Source of the DNA: an uncultured Bacilli bacterium
GTDB taxonomy: Bacteria > Bacillota_I > Bacilli_A > RF39 > UBA660
Length of the DNA: 12,363 nt
Assembly: GCA_947623845.1 (NCBI GenBank)
Contig: CANQHM010000035.1
Span: forward strand, 1 to 12,363
Direction: 5' to 3'
The first letter of the stretch is position 1. The number at the start of each line of letters is the position of its first letter. Shown here piece by piece: positions 7,112 to 12,363 of the stretch. A model generated the notes under the pieces. The model was not told where the DNA came from, did no database searches, and saw nothing but the letters and a program-made list of their open reading frames with translations. Made by a program: the position numbers and the translations under genes.

Positions 7112-7139
7112 AACTTGGCTTAAAAACCAAGTTATTTTT
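7112..7139. terminator. Bidirectional terminator between convergent genes
   Basis: AACTTGG (7112-7118) pairs with CCAAGTT (7127-7133) around an eight-base loop, followed on the plus strand by ATTTTT. On the minus strand the same hairpin is followed by a T-run overlapping the stem base (7113-7109). It sits between the glycosyltransferase stop and the stop of the minus-strand Lys-rich gene, so it can serve both. Confidence 0.75.
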
Positions 7140-7968
7140 CTTCTATTTCATATTTAATAAAGAAGGGACGGAAGATATATTTATCTTCTTTACCACGTTC
7201 ATAATGATAAACATTATACCCAAGACCTTTACATTCTTCGATTGTTCCATCATCATATTCATAAATAGTTTTAGATAAACACAAAGATGGTTCATTTTGA
7301 TTTAAGACTTGGACAAAATCCCAACCCCAAATTACTAAGAAAATGATAACGATTGCCCAAAGAATAGAACAAATAATAGTTTTAACATAATTAGGACGAA
7401 ATTCTTTTAAGAAATCATCTGCCATTTCTTCACTATCTAAAACTTTTTCTTTAGTTTCTCTTACAAAGTCTTTTGTAAATAAATCCGTAAGAAGTTCTGG
7501 TTCTTCTTCATCTTCTTTATTTTCGATAATTTCTTCCTTTTCTTCTTTAGGAGGTTCTGCAGGCATTTCTTCTTTAGATTCTTCTTTTATGACTGCAATC
7601 TCGTTAGTAACAATTTCTGGTACTTCATTAGGAGTGACTTCTGTTACTTCTTTTTGAACCTTTTCTACTATTTCTTCTGGTTTAGTTACAACTTCTTGTT
7701 TAGGTTTAGAAGATGGTTTCTTCTTAGAAGTTGAATTTTTCTTAGGAGTTATTTTAGCTTTAGAAGTAGTTGTTGACTTTTTAGCACTAGTTTTAGTTCC
7801 TGTAGCTTTGGTACTAGTAGTTTTCTTAGTTGTGGTCTTTTTAGACGTTGTCTTTTTAGTTGTGGTTTTACTAGTAGCTGTCTTCTTAGTTACAGTTTTT
7901 TTAGTGCTACTTGCACTACTTTTCTTTTTAGGTGTACTAGGTTTTTTTACTTCTTTTTCTTCGTTCAT
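7132..7968 (-). CDS. Lys/Thr-rich single-pass membrane protein, unknown function
   Basis: A 278-residue protein in four visible parts. Residues 8-90 are a highly basic Lys/Thr/Ser tract resembling histone H1-like tails, including a ten-residue repeat KKTTTKKTTS. Residues 92-160 are Glu-rich and acidic. One TM helix lies at about 196-219 (TIICSILWAIVIIFLVIW). A C-terminal domain of about 55 residues contains two Cys (C230, C246) and many Tyr. Arg and Lys just before the helix predict an inside N-terminus and outside C-terminus. The basic tail would then face the nucleoid and the small Cys domain the exterior. DNA tethering to the membrane is inference only. The start is ATG at 7968 with GAGGGGAG, and the gene has its own extended -10 promoter. 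Low-complexity tails evolve fast, so the start and length are credible but the family is not recognised. Confidence 0.82.
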   Translation of the reverse strand: MNEEKEVKKPSTPKKKSSASSTKKTVTKKTATSKTTTKKTTSKKTTTKKTTSTKATGTKTSAKKSTTTSKAKITPKKNSTSKKKPSSKPKQEVVTKPEEIVEKVQKEVTEVTPNEVPEIVTNEIAVIKEESKEEMPAEPPKEEKEEIIENKEDEEEPELLTDLFTKDFVRETKEKVLDSEEMADDFLKEFRPNYVKTIICSILWAIVIIFLVIWGWDFVQVLNQNEPSLCLSKTIYEYDDGTIEECKGLGYNVYHYERGKEDKYIFRPFFIKYEIEEK

Positions 7969-8001
7969 ACTTCTCCCCTCTTCTAGTTTAATTACATAAT
8001 T

Positions 8002-8010
8002 ATTATAACA
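8002..8010 (-). promoter_or_regulatory. Extended -10 promoter of the Lys-rich membrane protein gene
   Basis: TGT-TATAAT on the minus strand, 33 bases before the start codon. The -35 region falls within the A/T tract of the preceding terminator, and no good hexamer is seen. Confidence 0.68.
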
Positions 8011-8023
8011 TAATTAAAAATAG

Positions 8024-8055
8024 AAAAAAAGAAGATATTACTTTTTTTTATCTTC
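8024..8055 (-). terminator. Intrinsic terminator after the SPFH gene
   Basis: GAAGATA (8055-8049) pairs with TATCTTC (8037-8031) on the minus strand, followed by seven T (8030-8024). The 5' arm lies within the last codons of the SPFH gene. It separates the NfeD-SPFH transcript from the Lys-rich gene's promoter. Confidence 0.7.
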
Positions 8056-8931
8056 CTTTACTAATTCTTTTAAAGCAGTACCAAAAGTTGCTAAGCCTTG
8101 TAGTTCACTGGGAACAATGATTTTTGTTGCTTGACCATTTGCCATATTGGATAAGGTTTCGTAACTTTTTAGTGTTAAAACCGCATTATCGGCTTTCGCA
8201 TCTTTTAACATTTTTATGCCTTGGGCTTCCGCTTCTTTTATCTTAAGCATAGCTTCCGCTTCGCCTTCAGCAATCTTTATTTGACTTAATTTTGAAGCTT
8301 CCGCACGAAGAATGGCACTTTCTTTTTCACCTTCCGCAATAAGAATTGATGATTTCTTTTCCCCTTCAGCTTGTAAGATTTTTTCTCTTCTTTCCCGTTC
8401 GGCACGCATTTGTTTTTCCATTGCTTCTTGTATATCTTTAGGTGGTAAAATGTTTTTTACCTCCACTCTATTAACTTTGATACCCCAAGGATCCGTTGCT
8501 TCATCTAAGATAGAACGCATTTTCGAATTAATAACATCTCTACTTGTTAAAGTTTGATCTAATTCTAGTTCCCCAATAATATTTCTTAAAGTAGTTGCAG
8601 TTAAGTTTTCAATAGCACTTACGGGATAATCAACACCATAAGTATATAATTTAGGATCAGTTATTTGGAAATACACAACTGTATCAATATGCATGGTAAC
8701 GTTATCTTTGGTAATAACAGGTTGTGGTGCAAAATCCTTTACTATTTCTTTTAATGATACTTTATTGGATATCCGATCAATAAAAGGGATTTTAAAATGT
8801 AACCCATTCTTCCAGGTTTCATAATAAGAACCTAATCTTTCTATAACATAACTTTCCGCTTGAGGAACAATTTTGATACAAGGGATGATGATAATAACTA
8901 ATAATATTAAAATTAATAATAAAACTTCCAT
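8038..8931 (-). CDS. SPFH/Band 7 (stomatin/QmcA-like) membrane protein
   Basis: A 297-residue SPFH-domain protein of the slipin/QmcA group, which oligomerises on membranes and organises lipid microdomains or assists membrane proteases. An N-terminal hydrophobic helix (about 2-22) anchors it. The SPFH domain follows with VPQAESYVIERLGSYYETWKNG and a conserved stretch DNVTMHIDTVVYFQITDP. The block TLRNIIGELELDQTLTSRD is typical of prokaryotic stomatins. From about 165 to 240 an Ala/Glu/Lys-rich coiled coil with repeated AEGE motifs drives assembly. The length is standard. ATG at 8931 shares one base with the NfeD stop (TAATG), with AAAGGA upstream inside the NfeD gene, so the two are translationally coupled. 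NfeD next to a stomatin is a classic conserved gene pair, which supports both calls. Confidence 0.94.
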   Translation of the reverse strand: MEVLLLILILLVIIIIPCIKIVPQAESYVIERLGSYYETWKNGLHFKIPFIDRISNKVSLKEIVKDFAPQPVITKDNVTMHIDTVVYFQITDPKLYTYGVDYPVSAIENLTATTLRNIIGELELDQTLTSRDVINSKMRSILDEATDPWGIKVNRVEVKNILPPKDIQEAMEKQMRAERERREKILQAEGEKKSSILIAEGEKESAILRAEASKLSQIKIAEGEAEAMLKIKEAEAQGIKMLKDAKADNAVLTLKSYETLSNMANGQATKIIVPSELQGLATFGTALKELVKEDKKK

Positions 8932-9359
8932 TATTTATTTTCCTTTCTTACTTTTAATTTAACACCATCTATTTTTAAGATGGTAACCATTTTGCCTTTT
9001 TCGATTTTTTCTTCCGCAATAGCACTCCATTTTTTACCATCGACATATACTTCACCAATGGAATCAGGAGTGATATCTTCGGTAACTTTGCCTTTCATTC
9101 CGACTACGCGGTCTAAATTTGTAGGAGCATTTTTAAGTTTTAAACTTTTTTTGATAAAAGGTTTCGTACATACCATAAGAACTACTCCTAAGATGACAAA
9201 GCAAGTAAACTCAATAACAAAAGATGGGAAGAAGATGGAAATTACTAAGGAGACTAAACCACTTCCAATGAACCATATAGCTACTAAATCACTAGTTGCC
9301 GCTTCTAACATCGATAATAAAATAACGACGACTAACCAAAAAATATAATGTTCGATAAT
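8931..9359 (-). CDS. NfeD-family membrane protein, probably starting at an AUU codon
   Basis: A short NfeD (142 aa): N-terminal membrane helices, then a C-terminal OB-fold domain facing the cytosol (VVGMKGKVTEDITPDSIGEVYVDGKKW, ending with KVRKENK). NfeD-like proteins pair with SPFH proteins and help stabilise or anchor them. The first ATG in frame is at 9311, inside the first predicted helix and with no ribosome binding site. Upstream the frame continues through EHYIFWLVVVILLS, which completes the usual NfeD first helix (cf. LEAATSDLVAIWF). The only in-frame start candidate before a TGA stop (9365-9363) is ATT at 9359-9357. It sits six bases after AAGGAAG, with a promoter correctly placed upstream. 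I therefore prefer ATT, with ATC at 9356 as alternative. If ATG at 9311 were used, the protein would be 126 aa. Confidence 0.8.
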   Translation of the reverse strand: MIEHYIFWLVVVILLSMLEAATSDLVAIWFIGSGLVSLVISIFFPSFVIEFTCFVILGVVLMVCTKPFIKKSLKLKNAPTNLDRVVGMKGKVTEDITPDSIGEVYVDGKKWSAIAEEKIEKGKMVTILKIDGVKLKVRKENK

Positions 9360-9379
9360 ACTTCACTTCCTTTAACTTT

Positions 9380-9407
9380 ATTATACAATACATTTTATAA
9401 ATTACAA
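9380..9407 (-). promoter_or_regulatory. Promoter of the NfeD-SPFH operon
   Basis: On the minus strand, TTGTAA (9407-9402) and TATAAT (9385-9380) are separated by 16 bp. The expected transcription start is near 9373-9376, leaving only about 15 bases before the AUU start proposed for NfeD. The Shine-Dalgarno AAAGGAAG then lies almost at the 5' end of the mRNA. Confidence 0.65.
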
Positions 9408-9421
9408 TAAAATTTTAATAC

Positions 9422-9460
9422 AAAAAAGTACGGAAAATATTACTCCACTACTTCCGTACT
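9422..9460 (-). terminator. Intrinsic terminator overlapping the end of the two-domain membrane protein gene
   Basis: A perfect 9-bp stem AGTACGGAA (9460-9452) with TTCCGTACT (9435-9427), 16-base loop, followed by six T (9427-9422) on the minus strand. The 5' arm and loop are coding: the last codons and the stop of the gene lie inside the structure. Confidence 0.85.
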
Positions 9461-11149
9461 AGACCAATAATAACCTAATTCATTCTTTTTGAATGTATGC
9501 TTATATTCGGTAAAATTATCTTTATTTTGTAAGACATAATCTTTAGTATCCATACTATCATCAATAACAATATCTTCTCCCGTAAATAAATCTTTATCAT
9601 AATCAAAGATTTCTGTTAAAATAATTTTACTATAAATATCTAATTCCTCATTGGTAGCTTTATAATCATCAATAATATAAATAACATTTCTTCCATTTGA
9701 TCCACGACATTGACTACTTAAAAAAGCATTATCAAAAGAAATCATACACCATTTACCAACATTGTTAAAATAAGTATTATTATTACTTAAATTAAAATTC
9801 ATATCTTTTAAAGTTAAATTATATTTTTGACGAAGTAATAAATCAATATTACTATTACTTATTTGGAAATAGGTATATACATTATCTTCCATACGATAAT
9901 TAAAATCAATACTTAATAAGTCTTTAGGAAGACAGTTATTTACAATATTACAAGTTTTTTCTTCCCAGTATGATTCATTAGCGCCTTTTAAGGCATTATC
10001 AAATAGATTTTCTTTACTAACACTATTTACATCAAACCTCGTAACATGAAAAGGATAATCGACATCATCATAAATCATAAATAATGGAACATATGTTAAG
10101 TAGTTAGTTAATTCTTCATTACTTATATTAATAGTACTACTAGGTTTTTCTTCGTTACTATTTTCTAAACTAGAGTTCTTTACTACTTCTGTACTATACC
10201 AATAATAACCATTAGGACTTTTTTTATAAGTATGCTTATATGATGTAAAATCACTGGCATGGCTTTCTAGATATTCGGTATCTTTCACTCCATTTAAACT
10301 AAAAGTTTTATTAGTATATAAATCAACTAATTCTTTATTCATATTATTTTTAGCAACAGTTTCATAGATAATTAAATCATCTTTATCTTCTTCATATGTA
10401 GTATTAGCTTTAACAAGATTATTGGATTTAGAACAATCACTCGCCGCAAATTTCCCATTATTATAATAGAAACAAGTTCCTTGCACGGTGGCAAAGTATT
10501 TGGTAGTGCTACTTTCAAAAGTAATGGTATCTAAGTCTAGGTTATACATTTTTAATAAGTATTCTTTAATAGTATTATTATCAAATTGATCAAAGTCTTT
10601 ATTATTATCTACCATATGTTGATCACTCATATAGCGTTTTATCGCCATTGCTGCTAAGATTTTTTTATCATAATTACTAATATTAGTCGAACTTTTACTA
10701 TAAGCATCTTTAAGTCCACTTATTTCATAAGGAACATAATTTAAGTATTCTTGTACTTTAGCTTCCGTAATAGTTTCTTCTTCTGGAGCAATACTCGGTT
10801 CTTCCGTTTCTTCTTCACTAGGAGTCGTAGTATTTTGCGGAGTTTTATTTTGATTATGTTTCATAAGAAGATAAACACTTCCTCCACTTGTTACGGCGAC
10901 GAGTAACATAGCCAAAATAATTGCAATAATTAAAGTTTTATTATTTTGCGGATTAGAATTATTGGGAACAGGCTCAGGAACTGGAGTTTGAACAGGATTG
11001 GGATTAGGAGTTTCAGGAGTTTGTGTAGTTTCAGTTTCAAATAAAACTTCGTGGGCAACAGGTTGTTCTAAAGTATTACTATCAGGGAAAAGATTGGTAT
11101 TAGAATTTTGTGAAGAATTATTAACATTATTATTTAAATCATTATTCAT
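9440..11149 (-). CDS. Membrane-anchored protein with two tandem homologous domains, unknown function
   Basis: A 569-residue protein. Residues 1-70 are Asn/Pro/Thr-rich low complexity, 72-96 form one TM helix, and 100-128 are a Thr/Glu-rich linker. Two related domains follow, about 131-323 and 344-568. Each begins with (E/N)YL-x-YVP and ends with YKHT(Y/F)KK-x4-GYYW(Y/S)STEVV, and both carry a Cys pair 13 residues apart (C226/C239; C468/C481). The second domain has an extra pair, C400/C406. Paired Cys and the single anchor suggest extracytoplasmic domains, possibly disulfide-stabilised; this is inference. ATG at 11149 follows GGTGAG. The gene stands alone between its own extended -10 promoter and a strong terminator. 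I do not recognise the domain. Overall plan (low-complexity tail, one TM helix, Cys-containing outer domain) resembles the Lys-rich membrane protein encoded at 7132-7968. Confidence 0.82.
   Translation of the reverse strand: MNNDLNNNVNNSSQNSNTNLFPDSNTLEQPVAHEVLFETETTQTPETPNPNPVQTPVPEPVPNNSNPQNNKTLIIAIILAMLLVAVTSGGSVYLLMKHNQNKTPQNTTTPSEEETEEPSIAPEEETITEAKVQEYLNYVPYEISGLKDAYSKSSTNISNYDKKILAAMAIKRYMSDQHMVDNNKDFDQFDNNTIKEYLLKMYNLDLDTITFESSTTKYFATVQGTCFYYNNGKFAASDCSKSNNLVKANTTYEEDKDDLIIYETVAKNNMNKELVDLYTNKTFSLNGVKDTEYLESHASDFTSYKHTYKKSPNGYYWYSTEVVKNSSLENSNEEKPSSTINISNEELTNYLTYVPLFMIYDDVDYPFHVTRFDVNSVSKENLFDNALKGANESYWEEKTCNIVNNCLPKDLLSIDFNYRMEDNVYTYFQISNSNIDLLLRQKYNLTLKDMNFNLSNNNTYFNNVGKWCMISFDNAFLSSQCRGSNGRNVIYIIDDYKATNEELDIYSKIILTEIFDYDKDLFTGEDIVIDDSMDTKDYVLQNKDNFTEYKHTFKKNELGYYWSSTEVVE
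9447..9475 (-). repeat. Direct repeat, copy in second domain of the two-domain protein
   Basis: This 29-base segment matches 10182-10210 at 27 positions, exactly 735 bp (245 codons) apart. It encodes the GYYW-x-STEVV end of the second domain. Part of it also forms the 5' arm of the terminator at 9422-9460. Confidence 0.8.
10182..10210 (-). repeat. Direct repeat, copy in first domain of the two-domain protein
   Basis: Partner of the repeat at 9447-9475 (27 of 29 bases identical), coding for the GYYW-x-STEVV end of the first domain. DNA identity is far higher here than in the rest of the domains, where only scattered residues agree. Confidence 0.8.
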
Positions 11150-11187
11150 TACTAACTCACCTATACTTTCGCCCTATTATTATCTTA

Positions 11188-11196
11188 ATTATAGCA
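11188..11196 (-). promoter_or_regulatory. Extended -10 promoter of the two-domain membrane protein gene
   Basis: TGC-TATAAT on the minus strand, 38 bases before the start codon at 11149. No clear -35 hexamer at 17 bp. It lies just downstream of the rpmA terminator. Confidence 0.7.
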
Positions 11197-11213
11197 CTTA
11201 TTTTAGACAAAAT

Positions 11214-11236
11214 AAAAAGTATAGTTTTAACTATAC
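11214..11236 (-). terminator. Intrinsic terminator of the rplU-prp-rpmA operon
   Basis: GTATAGT pairs with ACTATAC across a TTAA-like four-base loop (arms 11230-11236 and 11219-11225), followed by TTTTTATTT on the minus strand. It lies 20 bases past the rpmA stop codon. Confidence 0.8.
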
Positions 11237-11256
11237 GTTTCATTTACAACAGTTGC

Positions 11257-11544
11257 TTACTTAACTTCGTAAACACTAACTTTTTTCTTATCGCGACCTA
11301 ATCTTTCAAATTTTACTACGCCACTAATTTTAGCAAATAAAGTATGGTCTTTACCCATTCCAACATTAGTACCAGGATACATTTTAGTTCCTCTTTGACG
11401 GTATAAAATACTTCCAGCACTTACAGTTTCGCCATCACTTGCTTTAGCTCCTAATCTACGTCCAGCACTATCACGGCCGTTTTGGGTAGAACCTTGAGCT
11501 TTAACGTGAGCAAAAGTTTGAATATCTAAACTTAATAATTTCAC
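11257..11544 (-). CDS. rpmA: 50S ribosomal protein L27 (bL27), with N-terminal extension cleaved by Prp
   Basis: bL27 sits at the large-subunit peptidyl transferase centre, where its N-terminus contacts the tRNAs. The product is 95 residues with the family blocks [37 protein letters not shown] and a final VSVYEVK. It begins [15 protein letters not shown]. Firmicutes L27 carries a leader resembling LRLDLQFF that Prp removes before Ala. Here SLDIQTF precedes AHVK, so cleavage is expected after F11, with Thr replacing the first Phe of the usual FF. The start codon is GTG at 11544, five bases after GAGGAAT, and two bases after the prp stop. It is the last gene of the operon, followed by a hairpin terminator. 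Confidence 0.97.
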   Translation of the reverse strand: MKLLSLDIQTFAHVKAQGSTQNGRDSAGRRLGAKASDGETVSAGSILYRQRGTKMYPGTNVGMGKDHTLFAKISGVVKFERLGRDKKKVSVYEVK

Positions 11545-11546
11545 TT

Positions 11547-11846
11547 TTATTCCTCATTTCTAACTATAATATTTTTAGGATAATTACTACTTAATTCTTT
11601 TAACATATTAATCATATTATTAAATACAATTAAAATATTTTTATCTTTATTTTTTAAAGTAGCACTAATATATCCTTTTTCATTAATAACTTCTAAAGAA
11701 GCATCATCAATACTTAATATAGCATTAAGACTAGTAATAACAATACTAGAAGCACTAGCACATACTATATCTTTTCCCATATCAGCATAATTAGCATGTC
11801 CTTTAACAGTTATCCATTCATCTTTTTTATAACTTACTTTAATCAT
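11547..11846 (-). CDS. prp: Ribosomal-processing cysteine protease Prp (YsxB family)
   Basis: Prp is a small cysteine protease that removes the N-terminal extension of L27 in Firmicutes and related lineages. The 99-residue product contains the diagnostic block [19 protein letters not shown], with catalytic H17 and C29. Their spacing of twelve matches the His-Cys pair known in the Staphylococcus enzyme. Position between rplU and rpmA is the conserved arrangement, placing the protease next to its substrate. Its ATG lies two bases after the rplU stop and has no Shine-Dalgarno of its own, so its translation is likely coupled to rplU. This would keep the enzyme below the ribosomal proteins in amount. 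Confidence 0.95.
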   Translation of the reverse strand: MIKVSYKKDEWITVKGHANYADMGKDIVCASASSIVITSLNAILSIDDASLEVINEKGYISATLKNKDKNILIVFNNMINMLKELSSNYPKNIIVRNEE

Positions 11847-11848
11847 AA

Positions 11849-12151
11849 TTATTTAACAGAAATTTTTTTAATAGTAAGTTTAGTATAAGGTTGTCTATGA
11901 CCTTTTTTAAGACGATATTTCTTTTTAGGTTTATAACGGAAGACAGTGATTTTTTTACCACGTCCTTGTTTTTCTACGGTAGCTTCTACTTTAGCCCCAG
12001 CAACATAAGGATTACCAACATTACCATCAACCATTAAAACTTCGTCAAATGTAACTGTAGAACCTTCTTCATTATCTAATTTTTCAACATAGATAACATC
12101 GCCTTCAGCTACATAATATTGTTTTCCACCTGTAACGATTATAGCTTTCAT
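11849..12151 (-). CDS. rplU: 50S ribosomal protein L21 (bL21)
   Basis: bL21 binds 23S rRNA in the large subunit. The 100-residue product has standard length and the family signature near its end, [20 protein letters not shown] followed by PYTKLTI. The N-terminus [18 protein letters not shown] is also typical. ATG at 12151 follows AAAGGAGG. It is the first gene of rplU-prp-rpmA and is preceded by a structured leader of about 94 bases and a consensus sigma-A promoter, so expression is probably both strong and feedback-controlled. Confidence 0.98.
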   Translation of the reverse strand: MKAIIVTGGKQYYVAEGDVIYVEKLDNEEGSTVTFDEVLMVDGNVGNPYVAGAKVEATVEKQGRGKKITVFRYKPKKKYRLKKGHRQPYTKLTIKKISVK

Positions 12152-12245
12152 ATATACCTCCTTTATTTTTTTAAGACACGCCCTTAAGGTACAAGTTAAC
12201 TTGTTTTTAAACCTTTTTAGTGCGGTTTTAAGAAAGCCTTAAAAC
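12152..12245 (-). promoter_or_regulatory. Ribosomal protein L21 leader (structured 5' UTR)
   Basis: The RNA between the predicted transcription start and rplU contains two clear hairpins. One is TTTTAAG/CTTAAAA (12244-12238 with 12232-12226) right at the 5' end. The second is a perfect palindrome ACAAGTTAACTTGT (12204-12191), enclosed by a further AAGGT/ACCTT pairing (12215-12211 with 12190-12186). Firmicutes rplU operons commonly carry an L21 leader motif at this place, thought to let a ribosomal protein control its own operon. Assignment to that motif is by position and structure, not by alignment. Confidence 0.65.
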
Positions 12246-12251
12246 ATTAAG

Positions 12252-12280
12252 ATTATATCAATAACTTACGGGATTGTCAA
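12252..12280 (-). promoter_or_regulatory. Consensus sigma-A promoter of the rplU operon
   Basis: The minus strand reads TTGACA (12280-12275), a 17-bp spacer, and TATAAT (12257-12252), with TGA directly before the -10 box, an extended -10 element. Both hexamers match consensus fully. This is the strongest promoter in the window, as expected for ribosomal protein genes. Confidence 0.92.
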
Positions 12281-12290
12281 ATAGTTTTTT

Positions 12291-12363
12291 CTATGTTAGA
12301 CCATATTGATTATTATTCCAATAATCCATAAATAAATAAGAAGTATTGGGATAATCTCTAATT
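12291..12363 (-). CDS. Possible 3' end of an unidentified gene (partial)
   Basis: An open frame enters from the right edge and stops at TAG (12293-12291). The 23 visible codons end in SYLFMDYWNNNQYGLT, a plausible C-terminus rich in Tyr and Asn but too short to identify. It stops 11 bases upstream of the rplU -35 box, and no terminator hairpin with a T-run follows, so read-through into rplU is possible. Confidence 0.35.
   Translation of the reverse strand, partial: IRDYPNTSYLFMDYWNNNQYGLT

Noticed and set aside
7808..7999. Plus-strand open frame opposite the Lys-rich tail, coding a Val/Leu-rich peptide
   Set aside because: It is the antisense of repeated Lys/Thr codons; hydrophobicity follows from complementarity and there is no ribosome binding site.
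8312..9348. Plus-strand open frames opposite the SPFH and NfeD genes
   Set aside because: The minus strand codes well-conserved proteins over the same bases, and the plus-strand frames lack start signals and recognisable content.
9363..9365. TGA before the NfeD frame as recoded Trp, giving a longer protein
   Set aside because: No start codon lies in the short stretch before it, all other genes use TGG for Trp, and the TGA falls inside the Shine-Dalgarno region.
12312..12355. Inverted repeat ATTATTCCAATA / TATTGGGATAAT
   Set aside because: Eleven of 12 bases pair, but the loop is 20 bases, no T-run follows, and it lies in a probable coding end. Likely chance in A/T-rich DNA.

Overview
The window comes from a low-GC, wall-forming member of the Bacilli/Firmicutes. 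Coding regions are A/T-rich and Shine-Dalgarno sequences are strong. Promoters are sigma-A-like: five have a TGn-TATAAT extended -10 box. The L27 N-terminal extension with its Prp protease is a Firmicutes-type trait. MraY and a PASTA-containing penicillin-binding protein show that peptidoglycan is made, so this is not a wall-less Mycoplasma. An uncultured gut-type Bacilli lineage would fit, but that is inference. UGA reads as stop throughout.

Layout. Positions 1-934 are the transposase end of an ISL3-like insertion sequence that runs off the left edge. Its outer end lies 9 bp past the mraY stop codon. mraY (minus) and a class B PBP gene (plus) are divergent and look like a rearranged fragment of the division/cell-wall cluster. 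Converging on the PBP gene is a minus-strand unit: a 38-codon basic peptide gene, a hairpin terminator, then an atypical HNH-type protein gene. A compact divergent promoter pair at 4696-4741 separates this unit from a plus-strand pair encoding an HI0933-family flavoprotein and a GT4 glycosyltransferase.

From 7132 onward every gene is on the minus strand. These are a Lys/Thr-rich single-pass membrane protein, an NfeD-SPFH pair (membrane-domain organisers, translationally coupled), a membrane-anchored protein with two tandem ~200-residue domains, and the ribosomal operon rplU-prp-rpmA. The operon has an L21 leader and a near-perfect consensus promoter. The last ~70 bases probably hold the 3' end of one more gene.

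Functional links. rplU-prp-rpmA is a self-contained unit in which Prp removes the L27 N-terminal peptide. NfeD and the SPFH protein normally work together. MraY makes lipid I and the PBP crosslinks the resulting wall. Each unit from 7132 rightwards is delimited by a recognisable promoter and terminator, so transcription boundaries can be read almost completely.

I found no convincing large undescribed system. The best leads are: (i) the 38-aa basic peptide and HNH-like gene behind one promoter with a hairpin between them; (ii) an NfeD gene whose conserved N-terminus requires a non-canonical AUU start; (iii) the two surface-type membrane proteins of unknown function; (iv) three direct repeats with an exact 34-bp period inside the IS end.
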